A stretch of DNA of 64,000 nucleotides from an uncultured Pelagibacteraceae bacterium (GTDB lineage: Bacteria > Pseudomonadota > Alphaproteobacteria > Pelagibacterales > Pelagibacteraceae): positions 1 to 64,000 of the forward strand of contig CACGUZ010000001.1 of NCBI GenBank assembly GCA_902576375.1, written 5' to 3'. Of the stretch, positions 32,117 to 42,853 are shown piece after piece (within the stretch, counting starts at the first letter, position 1; every line of letters starts with the position of its first letter). The translations under genes were made by a program, and so were the position numbers. The notes under the pieces were generated by a model. The model was not told the DNA's origin. It made no database searches and saw nothing but the letters and a program-made list of their open reading frames with translations.

Positions 32117-34185
32117 ATATTTTTTCTATTTTCAACCAAGCTATCGACCACACCTGGATCAGCAAGAGTAGTTGTATCACCTAGCTGTCCGTGCTCATTT
32201 GCTGCAATCTTTCTTAAAATTCTTCTCATAATTTTCCCAGATCTTGTTTTTGGAAGCCCTGGCGTAAAATGAATTAGATCTGGTGTTGCCAAAGGCCCTA
32301 TTTGTTTTCTCACCCAAAGTTTAAGCTCTCTATCTAAATCGCCTGTCTCACTCTCACCTGCATTGAGAGTGACATAACAATATAAACCATTTCCTTTAAT
32401 ATCATGAGGATATCCAACCACAGCAGCCTCAGCTACTTTGGGATGGGCAACAAAGGCACTTTCAATTTCAGCAGTACCAAGGTTATGACCAGAAACAATA
32501 ATTACATCATCAACTCTACCAGTTATCCAATAGTAGCCATCTTTATCTCTTTTACATCCGTCTCCAGTGAAATATTTTCCATCAAACTGTGAAAAATATG
32601 TATCAATAAATCTTTGATGATCACCATAAACTGTTCTCATTTGACCAGGCCAAGATTGAGCTATACAAAGTCTTCCTTCACCTTCACCTTTTATTTCTTT
32701 ACCATCCTTATTTACAAGCACCGGTTTAATTCCATAAAAAGGTTTTGTTGCTGATCCAGGTTTAAGTGGAATAGCTCCAGTTTGTGGTGCTATAAGAATT
32801 CCTCCCGTTTCTGTTTGCCACCATGTATCGACTATTGGACATTTTGAATTTCCAACAGTTTTGTAATACCACATCCATGCCTCTGGATTTATAGGTTCCC
32901 CAACAGTTCCTAATAATTTTAGAGATTTTCTAGTAGTTTTATTAACTGGGCCATCACCTTCTCTCATCAAGGCCCTTATAGCTGTTGGCGCTGTATAAAA
33001 AGTATTTACTTTATATTTGTCTACTATCTGCCACCACCTTGAACTATCTGGGTAATTTGGAACACCTTCGAACATAATGGTTGTTGCACCATTAGCTAAT
33101 GGTCCATAAATTATATAGCTATGACCAGTTACCCATCCAATATCTGCTGTACACCAATAAATGTCGTTCGGTTTATAATTGAAAATATATTGATGAGTCA
33201 TAGAAGCATAAACCATATATCCTCCAGTGGTATGTAATACTCCTTTAGGCTTTCCAGTTGATCCTGATGTATAGAGAATAAATAAAGGATCCTCTGCACT
33301 CATTTCCTCAGGCTCACAATAATTTGGTACATCCTTAATTAGGTCGTGATACCATACATCTCGATCTTGATCCCAATATACATAATTACCAGTTCTCTTT
33401 ACTACAATACATTTTTTAACATCTGGACAATTAGATAAGGCTTCATCTGTCGTTGCTTTTAAAGGAATAGTTTTGCCTCCTCTTACTCCCTCATCAGCAG
33501 TAATTATATATTCTGACTTACAATCATTCACTCTTCCTGAAATCGACTCTGCAGAGAAACCACCAAAAATTATTGAGTGGACGGCACCTATTCTTGCACA
33601 AGCTAACATCAGTATTGCTAATTCAGGTATCATCGTTAGATAAATAGTGACACGGTCGCCTTTTTGTATCCCTAGTTTTTTTAGACCATTAGCAGCTTTT
33701 GAAACTTTTTGATGTAATTGTTTATAAGAAATTTTTTGAGTATCTTTAGGATCATCCCCTACCCATATAATTGCAGTTTTATCTTTTTTATCTTTTAAAT
33801 GACGATCAATACAATTTGCAGATGCGTTTAAAGTACCATCCTCAAACCATTTAATTCTTACTTCGTCCTTACTATATTTGACATCTTTAATTTTTTTGTA
33901 TGGTTTTATCCAAGTAATTCTCTTTCCTTCTTTTTTCCAGAATGAGTTATTATTTTTAATAGAATCAGAATATTTTTTTTGATATTGAGCTTTATTTGCT
34001 AAACTTCTTTTTACCCATTCAGGTTTAGTTTTAATAATTTGGTCATTAGATGATGTTTTATCTATATTTTTCTTTTTAGATCCTTTAGTTTTTAAAGTTC
34101 TTTTTATTTTTCTTCTTTTTTTCGAAGATTTTTTTTTCTTTCTCTTTTTAACTTTTTTCTTTTTTGATTTCTTTTTTTTTGGCAT
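32113..34185 (-). CDS. acs: acetyl-CoA synthetase with lysine-rich N-terminal extension
   Basis: [51 protein letters not shown]. Confidence 0.95.
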   Translation of the reverse strand: MPKKKKSKKKKVKKRKKKKSSKKRRKIKRTLKTKGSKKKNIDKTSSNDQIIKTKPEWVKRSLANKAQYQKKYSDSIKNNNSFWKKEGKRITWIKPYKKIKDVKYSKDEVRIKWFEDGTLNASANCIDRHLKDKKDKTAIIWVGDDPKDTQKISYKQLHQKVSKAANGLKKLGIQKGDRVTIYLTMIPELAILMLACARIGAVHSIIFGGFSAESISGRVNDCKSEYIITADEGVRGGKTIPLKATTDEALSNCPDVKKCIVVKRTGNYVYWDQDRDVWYHDLIKDVPNYCEPEEMSAEDPLFILYTSGSTGKPKGVLHTTGGYMVYASMTHQYIFNYKPNDIYWCTADIGWVTGHSYIIYGPLANGATTIMFEGVPNYPDSSRWWQIVDKYKVNTFYTAPTAIRALMREGDGPVNKTTRKSLKLLGTVGEPINPEAWMWYYKTVGNSKCPIVDTWWQTETGGILIAPQTGAIPLKPGSATKPFYGIKPVLVNKDGKEIKGEGEGRLCIAQSWPGQMRTVYGDHQRFIDTYFSQFDGKYFTGDGCKRDKDGYYWITGRVDDVIIVSGHNLGTAEIESAFVAHPKVAEAAVVGYPHDIKGNGLYCYVTLNAGESETGDLDRELKLWVRKQIGPLATPDLIHFTPGLPKTRSGKIMRRILRKIAANEHGQLGDTTTLADPGVVDSLVENRKNI

Positions 34186-34193
34186 ATTTTTTT

Positions 34194-34607
34194 TTAATAT
34201 TTACTCATTTTATTTAAAATCTTCCAGCTTTTAGAGTCAATAGGCATTACAGATAATCTACTTTGTTTAATTAAAGATAAATGGCTTAAATCCTTGTTTT
34301 TTTTAATTTGTTCTAAAGATACAGGATTATCAAGTCTTTTCAAAAACTTAACCGTCACCGCAACAAATTTTCCAGATTTGTCTGTTTTATCAATGTAATG
34401 TTCTTTCACAACTTCTACTATTCCAACAATTTCTTTTCCAATATTTGAGTGATAAAAAAAACATTGATCACCCTTTTTCATAGTTTTTAAATTTTTAGCT
34501 GCTTGATAGTTTCTTACACCGTCCCAGGGGGCGCCTTTTACACCAGCTTTTTTTTGTTGATCAATTGACCAAACGTCAGGCTCTGATTTAAGTAACCAGT
34601 ATTGCAT
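34194..34607 (-). CDS. EVE domain protein
   Basis: [45 protein letters not shown]. Confidence 0.95.
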   Translation of the reverse strand: MQYWLLKSEPDVWSIDQQKKAGVKGAPWDGVRNYQAAKNLKTMKKGDQCFFYHSNIGKEIVGIVEVVKEHYIDKTDKSGKFVAVTVKFLKRLDNPVSLEQIKKNKDLSHLSLIKQSRLSVMPIDSKSWKILNKMSKY

Positions 34608-35680
34608 TATAATTTTACACCTGCTCCTTTTAAGAAATTAGCTTTTTCATCTAGTGGCCATCTGGGTTTTGCTGGATAATTCAAATCATTGAATTGATTT
34701 AATTTAAATTTTTCTAAGCCCACCATCCCTATCATTGCAGCATTATCGCCACAGAGTTCTATTGGTGGAAATATACTTTCATAATTTTTTTCATTACATA
34801 AATTAATTAACATTGATCTAATTTTTTTGTTAGCTGCAACACCACCGGCAACAACAAAAATTTTTTTTTTAAGTTTATTTTGTTTCTCAAACTCTAAAAA
34901 AGCAATCTTTGTCTTCTTATTCAGGATTTCAATTATTGTTTTTTGAAAAGAGGCTGCTAAATCAAATTTATCTTGTTCTGTTTTTATCTTTTTTGATATT
35001 TTTAAAACTGCTGTCTTTAAGCCTGCAAATGATAAATTACAACCACCCCTATTAATAATTGGCTTTGGTAACTTATATCTTTCAGGATTTCCCTTATCAG
35101 CAAAAACCTCAATTTTAGGTCCACCAGGAAATTCTATCCCTAATAATTTTGCAGTTTTATCAAATGCTTCACCTAAAGCATCATCTATAGTTGTACCTAA
35201 CCTTTTATAATTTCCAAGTCCTCCAACATTTAGAAACTGTGAGTGTCCACCTGAAATTAATAAAAATAAATATGGGTATTCTAATTCTGAATTAATTCTT
35301 GGACTTAGAGCATGGCCTTCTAAGTGATTAACTGCAATAAATGGTTTATTAATTAAATTAGCAAAGGTTTTACCAAAACTTAAACCAATCGATAAGCAAA
35401 CAACTAATCCTGGTCCAGCCGTTGCAGCAACCGCATCTATTTCGTCTATTTTTTTCCCACTTTCATCCAAAGCCTTTTGAACGATCCAATCAATTTTTTC
35501 TAAATGGGATCGGGCAGCAAGTTCAGGAACAACCCCACCAAATTCTTTATGCACTTCTGTTTGGCTAGAAACAATATTAGAGAGAATTATTGGTATTCCT
35601 CGCTCATTTTCTGAAATTAAAGATGCTGCAGTTTCATCGCAACTAGTTTCTATTCCAAGAATTAAGGGTTTTTTATTCAT
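34607..35680 (-). CDS. tsaD: tRNA N6-threonylcarbamoyladenosine transferase TsaD
   Basis: LILGIETSCDETAAS; start set at MNKKPLILGIETSCDE because the longer ORF runs through hemC antisense. Confidence 0.95.
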   Translation of the reverse strand: MNKKPLILGIETSCDETAASLISENERGIPIILSNIVSSQTEVHKEFGGVVPELAARSHLEKIDWIVQKALDESGKKIDEIDAVAATAGPGLVVCLSIGLSFGKTFANLINKPFIAVNHLEGHALSPRINSELEYPYLFLLISGGHSQFLNVGGLGNYKRLGTTIDDALGEAFDKTAKLLGIEFPGGPKIEVFADKGNPERYKLPKPIINRGGCNLSFAGLKTAVLKISKKIKTEQDKFDLAASFQKTIIEILNKKTKIAFLEFEKQNKLKKKIFVVAGGVAANKKIRSMLINLCNEKNYESIFPPIELCGDNAAMIGMVGLEKFKLNQFNDLNYPAKPRWPLDEKANFLKGAGVKL

Positions 35681-35735
35681 ACAAATAGTTTTTAATAATT
35701 GTACAATCCCAATACAAGTAAGAAATGATTTTTTT

Positions 35736-36653
35736 ATGAAAAAGAAAATAACAATTGGTTCTCGAGGAAGTAAGTTAGCATTATTATATGCAAAAAAAGT
35801 AAAAGAGAAAATTATTGAAGCAACCAACTTTACTGACCAGGATATAAATATTGAAAAAATTTCTACCAAAGGGGATGAGATACAAGACACCAGATTATCT
35901 GATGTTGGTGGCAAAGGTTTATTTTCAAGTAGTATTGAACAAGAGCTCCAAAAAAATAATATAGACATAGCAGTTCATGCACTAAAAGACATGCCAGCAA
36001 TTGAGACCAATGGCCTTTTAACAGATACATTTCTTGAGAGAACTGATGCGAGAGAAATCGTGATAATTAATGGGAATAAAAAATTTAAAGATTTAAAAAA
36101 GAATGCTGTTATTGGAACATCTTCTTACAGACGACAATTTCAAATTAAAAAAATTAGACCAGATTTTAATTGTAAACTTATAAGAGGGAATGTTGACACT
36201 AGGATAAAAAAATTAATGGATGGTGAGTATGATGCGATAATTTTATCTTATGCTGGTATAAAGTACTTAAAATTAGAGGATAAAATTTCAGAAATTTTTT
36301 CTATTGAGGAAATAATTCCAAGTGCAGGGCAAGGAATAATTGCTATACAGTGTAGAGTAAATGATGAAGACATGATTTCAATGTTAAAAAAGATTAATCA
36401 TAAAGAGACTTATAAAAGAGCACATGCTGAAAGAAATATTCTAAAAATTTTAGAGGGGGATTGTGAAACAGCAGTTGGAATTCATTCTAAAATAGATGAA
36501 AACAAAATTACAGTAGAAGCAGAGCTCTTCTCATTAGATGGTTCACAAAGATTTTATGAAAAAAAATCCGACAAATTAGAAAATTTTAGAGAACTTGGAA
36601 ATGAGATTGGTCAAATTTTAAAAATAAAGTCGAATAATACTTATAAAAAATAA
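35736..36653 (+). CDS. hemC: porphobilinogen deaminase
   Basis: ITIGSRGSKLALLYAKKV, HALKDMPA, EGDCETAVGIH. Confidence 0.96.
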   Translation: MKKKITIGSRGSKLALLYAKKVKEKIIEATNFTDQDINIEKISTKGDEIQDTRLSDVGGKGLFSSSIEQELQKNNIDIAVHALKDMPAIETNGLLTDTFLERTDAREIVIINGNKKFKDLKKNAVIGTSSYRRQFQIKKIRPDFNCKLIRGNVDTRIKKLMDGEYDAIILSYAGIKYLKLEDKISEIFSIEEIIPSAGQGIIAIQCRVNDEDMISMLKKINHKETYKRAHAERNILKILEGDCETAVGIHSKIDENKITVEAELFSLDGSQRFYEKKSDKLENFRELGNEIGQILKIKSNNTYKK

Positions 36654-36654
36654 A

Positions 36655-37353
36655 ATGCATATTCTATTAACCAGACCTTTAGAAGATTGTTCTGAAATGA
36701 TCATTAAATTTCAGTCTCTTGGTCATAAGGTTTCACATTTACCTTTATTATCAATCAAAAAGATTCTACATGAAGAAATAGATCTTTCTAAGTTCAAGGG
36801 TATTATTTTTACAAGTTCTAATGCTGTCAGATTTTTAAATTTAAACGGACTAGATAAAAATATAAAATGTTTTTGCGTAGGAAATGCAACCGAAAAAGAA
36901 GCAAGAGGTCATGGTTTTTCAAATACAATTGCTGCAGAGGGAAACGTTCTAAATTTGAAAGAATTGATATTGCAGAATTTTGATAAAACCGAGGGTAAAT
37001 TAATTTATGTAAGTGGAGAAAACATTTCAGTGGATCTTAATAATCAACTGCAAAATGAGGGATACGAAGTTAAAAGATTGATAAACTATGAAACTGTACA
37101 TAATGAAAAATTTGATAATGATTTTATCAATAAGTTAAAACTTGATATGCCCGATATGGTTTACGTTTATTCACAAAATAGTGCATCAAGTTTTTTAAAA
37201 TTTATAAAATTTAATCAGCTGGAAAGTCTTTGGATGAGTACTAATTTGATGTGTATAGGGGAAAAAACATCAGCTAAATTAAATGAAATTAAGTGGAAAA
37301 AGATATTTCTTTTTAATCCTGGAGAAGAGGAATTTTTGTTATATAAAATTTAA
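36655..37353 (+). CDS. hemD: uroporphyrinogen-III synthase
   Basis: ILLTRPLEDCSEMIIKFQSLGH, GIIFTSSNAVRF, immediately after hemC. Confidence 0.88.
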   Translation: MHILLTRPLEDCSEMIIKFQSLGHKVSHLPLLSIKKILHEEIDLSKFKGIIFTSSNAVRFLNLNGLDKNIKCFCVGNATEKEARGHGFSNTIAAEGNVLNLKELILQNFDKTEGKLIYVSGENISVDLNNQLQNEGYEVKRLINYETVHNEKFDNDFINKLKLDMPDMVYVYSQNSASSFLKFIKFNQLESLWMSTNLMCIGEKTSAKLNEIKWKKIFLFNPGEEEFLLYKI

Positions 37354-37355
37354 CT

Positions 37356-38441
37356 ATGGAAATAATAAATAATTTTTCTGAAGTATTTTTATCAGTCTGG
37401 AATAGAGGGATATTAGGAGTAGATATTTTCCAAATATTAATTGGTATTGGAATATTTTTAATTTTTTTAATATTTAGAGGATTAATAAGTAAACTTATTA
37501 TTAAAAAATTGGAAATAATTTCCAAGAGAACTACTAATAAATTAGATGATACTTTTGTATCTTCATTGATTGGACCAGCAAGATTCTTACCGATTGTTTT
37601 AGGTTTTTTTATAGCAAGTTATTATATGACTTTTTCAATCGAAGGCAGAGAGGTTGTTGACACAATAAATAGAACTTTGATAACAATTTTAATTTTTTGG
37701 GTGATGCATCAAATTATTGAGCCCGTGTCATATATATTAAGTGGACTTGATAAACTTTTAACAAGAGAATTAATTGGGTGGATTATTAAATCTTTAAAAA
37801 TACTAATTTTTATTTTAGGTCTAGCAGCTGTCCTAGAACTGTGGGGAATAAAGATAGGACCAATTATTGCTGGTCTTGGTTTGTTTGGTGTTGCAGTAGC
37901 TTTAGGTGCTCAAGATTTATTTAAAAATTTGATTTCAGGTATTTTAGTTTTGGTTGAAAAAAGATTTAAAATTGGTGATTGGATATTAGTAGAGGGAATT
38001 ATAGAGGGTATAGTTGAAAAAATTGGATTTAGATCAACGACGATAAGAAAGTTTGATAAATCCCTTGCAATTATTCCTAACTTTCAATTTGCTGAAAATG
38101 CAGTTGTCAATGTCAGTGAAACTTCTAATTGGCTAATAAGCTGGATTATAACTCTTCAATATGACACAACAGTTGATCAACTAAAAACTATAAGAAATGA
38201 AATTGAAGATCACATTCAAAAAAGTGAAGACTTTAATACTAGTATAGGCATTGCGGTAAGAGTTGACAAATTCTCTGATAGTTCAATTGATATGTACGTT
38301 CGTTGTTTTACTAAATCAGATAGTTGGAACGAGTGGTTATCTGTAAAAGAGAAATTAGCAATCGAAATAAAAAAAATTGTCGAAAAAAACAAAGCATCTT
38401 TTGCATTCCCAAGTTCATCTATTTATATAGAGAAAAAATGA
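37356..38441 (+). CDS. MscS-family mechanosensitive channel
   Basis: GPIIAGLGLFGVAVALGAQDLFKNLISGILVLVEKRFKIGDWI. Confidence 0.94.
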   Translation: MEIINNFSEVFLSVWNRGILGVDIFQILIGIGIFLIFLIFRGLISKLIIKKLEIISKRTTNKLDDTFVSSLIGPARFLPIVLGFFIASYYMTFSIEGREVVDTINRTLITILIFWVMHQIIEPVSYILSGLDKLLTRELIGWIIKSLKILIFILGLAAVLELWGIKIGPIIAGLGLFGVAVALGAQDLFKNLISGILVLVEKRFKIGDWILVEGIIEGIVEKIGFRSTTIRKFDKSLAIIPNFQFAENAVVNVSETSNWLISWIITLQYDTTVDQLKTIRNEIEDHIQKSEDFNTSIGIAVRVDKFSDSSIDMYVRCFTKSDSWNEWLSVKEKLAIEIKKIVEKNKASFAFPSSSIYIEKK

Positions 38442-38728
38442 TAGCCATTTTTTATTTAGCTTTACAAATATTAAAGCTTTATTCCTACGTAGTAATAGCG
38501 AATGTAATTATAAGCTGGTTGGTTGCTTTTAATGTTTTAAATACACAAAATAGATTTGTTTATTCAATTTTAGAATTAACATATCGTTTAACAGATCCTA
38601 TACTAAATAAAATAAGACGTTTTTTACCTAATTTAGGATCTTTAGATATCTCTCCCATTATATTACTTCTATTGATTTGGTTTATAGAAATGTGTATGAA
38701 GCTCTACATCGCACCTTTAATTTTTTAA
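38438..38728 (+). CDS. YggT family membrane protein
   Basis: ATGA overlap with mscS stop; LYSYVVIANVIISWLVAFNVLN...LTYRLTDPILNKIRRFLPNLGSLDISPIILLLLIWF. Confidence 0.9.
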   Translation: MIAIFYLALQILKLYSYVVIANVIISWLVAFNVLNTQNRFVYSILELTYRLTDPILNKIRRFLPNLGSLDISPIILLLLIWFIEMCMKLYIAPLIF

Positions 38729-38733
38729 AACTT

Positions 38734-39579
38734 ATGATTTTAATTGACGGAAAAAAAGCAGCAGCTGAATTAAGAGAAGAACTTAAACAAGAAGTAGCTG
38801 AATTAAAAAATAAGTATAATAAAGTGCCAGGTTTAACGGTGATTTTGATTGGAGATCTTACCCCTAGTCAAATATATGTAAGGAACAAAGAGAAATCAGC
38901 AAAAGAGGTTGGTTTAAAGTCTGATGTAATTAAATACCCAGACTCTGTAGAAGAAAAAGTTATTTTGGATAAGATTGATGATCTAAATAAAGATAAGACC
39001 GTTTCAGGTATTTTAGTTCAGTTACCTTTGCCAAAACATATTGATAAACAAAAAATTATTGAGGCTATTCATCCATCTAAAGACGTTGATGGATTTCATC
39101 CTATGAATGTTGGTAATCTTTCTTCAGGTTATGAGAGTTCTGTACCATGTACTCCGCTAGGCTGTTATTTATTAATTAAAAAAATTGAGCCAAACTTAAG
39201 TGGAAAAAAAGCAGTTGTAGTTGGAAGATCTAATCTAAATGGAAAACCAATGACACAACTTCTTTTAAAAGAAAATTGCACGGTAACAATTACCCACTCA
39301 AAAACAAAAGATCTCAAGGCTGAATGTTTAGAAGCAGATATTATTATTGCTGCTGTCGGTATCCCTGAACTTGTTAAAGGAGATTGGGTTAAAAAAGACA
39401 CAATCGTAATTGACGTTGGAATTAACAAAACTGATAAAGGTATTGTTGGCGATGTTGCATTTGATGAAGTTTCAAAAAATGCTAAAGCTTTAACACCAGT
39501 TCCAGGTGGAGTTGGACCAATGACAATCGCTTGTTTATTAAAAAATACTGTAGAGTGTTTCAAAAGATCGCAACTTTAA
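38734..39579 (+). CDS. folD: methylenetetrahydrofolate dehydrogenase/cyclohydrolase
   Basis: MILIDGKKAAAELREEL start; VSGILVQLPLPKHID, PVPGGVGPMTIACLLKNT. Confidence 0.96.
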   Translation: MILIDGKKAAAELREELKQEVAELKNKYNKVPGLTVILIGDLTPSQIYVRNKEKSAKEVGLKSDVIKYPDSVEEKVILDKIDDLNKDKTVSGILVQLPLPKHIDKQKIIEAIHPSKDVDGFHPMNVGNLSSGYESSVPCTPLGCYLLIKKIEPNLSGKKAVVVGRSNLNGKPMTQLLLKENCTVTITHSKTKDLKAECLEADIIIAAVGIPELVKGDWVKKDTIVIDVGINKTDKGIVGDVAFDEVSKNAKALTPVPGGVGPMTIACLLKNTVECFKRSQL

Positions 39580-39615
39580 AGTTACAACCTTTTAAATTTT
39601 TTGATATTTTGAGGT

Positions 39616-39819
39616 GTGAAGAAACCTAAATATCCATACAGAATTGCAATTGTATTCTTAATTTTAACAGTTCCTACCATTGGAGCGACCCAATTGGGCT
39701 GGTACTTATATGATCAACAAACAGGTTTTGATTATGGTATGATTGTTGGAACATTTTCAGTTATATATGCAGCTTGGCTAATGTATGAAAAAAATTGGAG
39801 AGAAGAGGATGATGATTAG
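39616..39819 (+). CDS. small hypothetical membrane protein
   Basis: 67 aa, two TM segments, GTG start. Confidence 0.55.
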   Translation: MKKPKYPYRIAIVFLILTVPTIGATQLGWYLYDQQTGFDYGMIVGTFSVIYAAWLMYEKNWREEDDD

Positions 39820-39822
39820 TTA

Positions 39823-40089
39823 ATGGAAAAATTGATTTTCTTTGGACTGGTAATTCCTATTTTATTCTTTGTCTTATACTTAGGGACGAGAGCTATCATG
39901 AGTGGTGTTAGTGCTAAGCAAGCTAACCAAGCTAACAAAGATGAAAATGAAACAGATGAGAATAACGAGGAGTTAAACACTGATAAATCTTTGAGTAATG
40001 AATTAGAAAAATTGAATGCACTAAGAGAAAGCGGTGTATTAACTCAAGAAGAGTTTGAAAAGGCAAAAAATAAATTATTAAATAATTAA
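39823..40089 (+). CDS. SHOCT-domain small membrane protein
   Basis: N-terminal TM; C-terminal LEKLNALRESGVLTQEEFEKAKNKLL SHOCT motif. Confidence 0.85.
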   Translation: MEKLIFFGLVIPILFFVLYLGTRAIMSGVSAKQANQANKDENETDENNEELNTDKSLSNELEKLNALRESGVLTQEEFEKAKNKLLNN

Positions 40090-40092
40090 AGA

Positions 40093-40992
40093 TTAAGTTG
40101 TTCTTGTTAAAAGTAATAAAGTTGCACCAGCTATAAATATCAAAATACCTAAAATTTCAATAAAAGTTATTTTTTCTTTAAAAAGATATTTTGATGAGAT
40201 GTAACTAAAAAATATTTCAATTTGACCAACAGCTCTTACGAAAGATGCTTGAATTAAAGTGAAAGCAAAAAACCAGGATAATGTCGCTAGAAAACCCGCT
40301 AGTCCGGTCAAGCATATTTCAAATTTATTATCAAAAAACTTTTTGAATTCCGATTTTTCAAAAATTATCAGATATGCACTAATGATTATAGTTTGAATTA
40401 CTAAAGCAAAAAAAACTGTAGTAAGCGCTTTATCAAAATTAGAAGAAAAATTTTCTAGTGTTAGTGCTGCTGCCCTAAAATAGACAACACTGAGACCCAA
40501 TAAAAGTCCTGCTCCTAATCCAATAAGTGTTACCTTTGAAAAAAAATTTTTAAAAAACAATTTATAATCTTTGATCGAAATAATAATAACCCCAAGCGTT
40601 GCAATTATTATTCCAAAAACACCAAGCAAATTTAGTTTATCTTTTAATATGATATATTCAAAAATCGCAATTTGAATAACTTCTGTTTTACTTAGTGAAG
40701 TACCGACAACAAAATTCGAAAATCTAAAAAGGTATAATAGTGTTATTGTAAAAGTAACTTGTAAAATAGATCCTAAAAAAGTAAAAAAAATGAAGTTAGT
40801 TTGATCTAGAATATCTGAAATGATATCAAAATCGTGAAAAAAAAAAAATAATACAAAAGCAAATGGTAATGCAAAGGCAAATCTTACGTATGCAGAAGCA
40901 ACCAATGATAAATCTTTATTTAATTTTTTCTGTAATGAAGTTCTTAGATTTTGAAAAAAAGCTGCTAAAATTGTAAAAACTACCCAGTTCAT
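40093..40992 (-). CDS. EamA/DMT-family transporter
   Basis: Ten hydrophobic segments; GTSLSKTEVIQIAIFEYIILKDKLNLLGVFGIIIATLGVIII. Confidence 0.85.
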   Translation of the reverse strand: MNWVVFTILAAFFQNLRTSLQKKLNKDLSLVASAYVRFAFALPFAFVLFFFFHDFDIISDILDQTNFIFFTFLGSILQVTFTITLLYLFRFSNFVVGTSLSKTEVIQIAIFEYIILKDKLNLLGVFGIIIATLGVIIISIKDYKLFFKNFFSKVTLIGLGAGLLLGLSVVYFRAAALTLENFSSNFDKALTTVFFALVIQTIIISAYLIIFEKSEFKKFFDNKFEICLTGLAGFLATLSWFFAFTLIQASFVRAVGQIEIFFSYISSKYLFKEKITFIEILGILIFIAGATLLLLTRTT

Positions 40993-41049
40993 AAATTTAT
41001 TTAGATATAATCTTTTAATTGAATTAAGTGGTTACTTATATCTAAAAAA

Positions 41050-42114
41050 TTAGATTTTCTCCATCAGCCAGAGAGCGTCTTCTCCTAAAAAGTAAATTTT
41101 TCCGTTATTAGGATGTACTTGTATATCTCTTATTCTTCCAATTTTATTTTTAAATATGATTTCCTCTTTTACATTAGATAAGTCGTCAAATATTAATTTT
41201 CTCAAAGATTTGTCTTTAAGTGAAGTAATTAAAGCATGTCCATTCCATTCACTAAACTCTTCTCCTTTATAAATTGTGATTGCACTTGTTGCTATGGACG
41301 GCACCCAATATTGTATCGCTTTTGTAAAACCTGGTTTCCATTTTGGACCGATAGGAATGCCTGAATAGTTTGTCCCTCCCCAACCTAAAATTTTCCATCC
41401 ATAATTTTCACCTTTTTTTGCTTCACCAAACCAATCCCCACCTCTCGCTCCATGATTACTCATATAAATTTTTTCATCAAATGGTGATAAAGTTAGACCT
41501 TGAGGATTTCTAATACCTATTTGATAAATTTCAGGTAACCAATCTGATTTACCCTGAAATTTTGGATTATCTTTTGGGATACTTCCATCAATATTTATTC
41601 TAATGATACTACCAGGATGCTTTGTAGGATCTTGTGCAATCATACCTTGACCTCTTTCACCAGCAGATGCGAAAAGATAACCATCTTTGATCGCCAACCT
41701 TGATCCAAAGTGATATCCTGAATCTATAGGTGGATTAGCTTGAAAAATATTTTTAAATATTAAATCTTTTTTATTAAATTTCGATTTTGCTATTGAAGTA
41801 CTAGTTTTCCAATTTCCTCTATTTTCGGTATAAGAAACATAGACAAAATCATCTTTAAAAAGAATATCTAATAAACCACCCTGTCCATGCTCTAAATAGT
41901 TAAGATTGTGATTTAATGAAGAAATTTTATTAGTATTAAGTTCTATTAATTTAATTTCCCCACTTTTTTCGGTAATTAATAATTCTCTATCATTAATAAA
42001 AGTAGATCCCCATGGACCTTTTAAATTTACAATCTTCTTAAATCTTAAATTATCAGCGAATGAATAATTTATAAAAAGTGTAAATAAAAAAATTGTAACA
42101 AGCGTTCTTTTCAC
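41050..42114 (-). CDS. PQQ-dependent glucose/sorbosone dehydrogenase-family protein (beta-propeller), secreted; GTG start
   Basis: LNLKGPWG..LLITEKSGEI, GQGGLLDILF, YQIGIRNPQGLTLSPFDEKIYMSNHGARGGDWF; start set at VKRTLVTIFLF signal peptide (42114), just clear of the upstream SDR stop. Confidence 0.88.
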   Translation of the reverse strand: MKRTLVTIFLFTLFINYSFADNLRFKKIVNLKGPWGSTFINDRELLITEKSGEIKLIELNTNKISSLNHNLNYLEHGQGGLLDILFKDDFVYVSYTENRGNWKTSTSIAKSKFNKKDLIFKNIFQANPPIDSGYHFGSRLAIKDGYLFASAGERGQGMIAQDPTKHPGSIIRINIDGSIPKDNPKFQGKSDWLPEIYQIGIRNPQGLTLSPFDEKIYMSNHGARGGDWFGEAKKGENYGWKILGWGGTNYSGIPIGPKWKPGFTKAIQYWVPSIATSAITIYKGEEFSEWNGHALITSLKDKSLRKLIFDDLSNVKEEIIFKNKIGRIRDIQVHPNNGKIYFLGEDALWLMEKI

Positions 42115-42115
42115 T

Positions 42116-42826
42116 TTAAGAAAGTTTTGATCTACCACCATCAACAGCAATGATTTGACCTGTAACCCAAGAACTGTCGTCAGTAATAAGAAATTTTGCA
42201 AGAGAGGCAGAGTCCTTACCTTCACCTAATCTTTTTAAAGGATGGGCTTTAGCTATACCATCTGCTAATGCCTTATTTTTTAACATTGGTTCAGCAATTT
42301 TCGAGTTAGTCAAACTAGGTGCAATACAGTTCACTCTAATATTAGGAGCAAATTCTGCTGCTAAAGAAACAGTTAAACCTTCTACAGCAGCCTTAGTAGA
42401 GGCAATTATAGCGTGATTTGTAAAACCTCTTTGAGCTGCAACTGTAGAAAATAAAACTACTGAACCTTTATTTTTTTTTAAATTATCCTGGTATCCTTTT
42501 ATAACTTCCACTGCTGAGTATAAATTTAATTTCATACACTTATTAAAATCTTGTTCATTGACCATTCTCAAAGGTTTTAAATCAATTGAGCCTACACAGT
42601 AGGCAATTCCTTTTACATCAGAAATATCATTTTTAACCTTTTCCACAAATCCATCCTGCATAACATCAGCTATTGTAAAACTACAACCTAATTTCTCAGA
42701 AATATTTTTTGTTTCATTTTCATTTCTGCCGACTAAATGAACTGAATTTCCTGAATTTACTAATTGTTCAGCTAAACTAGATCCGATTGAACCTGTCGCA
42801 CCAAGAATAAGATATTTTTCTGACAT
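42116..42826 (-). CDS. short-chain dehydrogenase/reductase
   Basis: YLILGATGSIGSSLAEQL, NHAIIASTKAAVEGLT (here ASTKAA in place of YxxxK), VTGQIIAVDGG. Confidence 0.93.
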   Translation of the reverse strand: MSEKYLILGATGSIGSSLAEQLVNSGNSVHLVGRNENETKNISEKLGCSFTIADVMQDGFVEKVKNDISDVKGIAYCVGSIDLKPLRMVNEQDFNKCMKLNLYSAVEVIKGYQDNLKKNKGSVVLFSTVAAQRGFTNHAIIASTKAAVEGLTVSLAAEFAPNIRVNCIAPSLTNSKIAEPMLKNKALADGIAKAHPLKRLGEGKDSASLAKFLITDDSSWVTGQIIAVDGGRSKLS

Positions 42827-42853
42827 AAAAAATTTTATTAGTTATATTTAATT

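Noticed and set aside
35681-35968. N-terminal extension of TsaD
   Set aside because: Overlaps hemC in antisense; the real N-terminus is MNKKPLILGIETSCDETA at 35680
38677-38733. N-terminal extension of FolD
   Set aside because: Lies inside the YggT gene; canonical FolD start MILIDGKKAA at 38734
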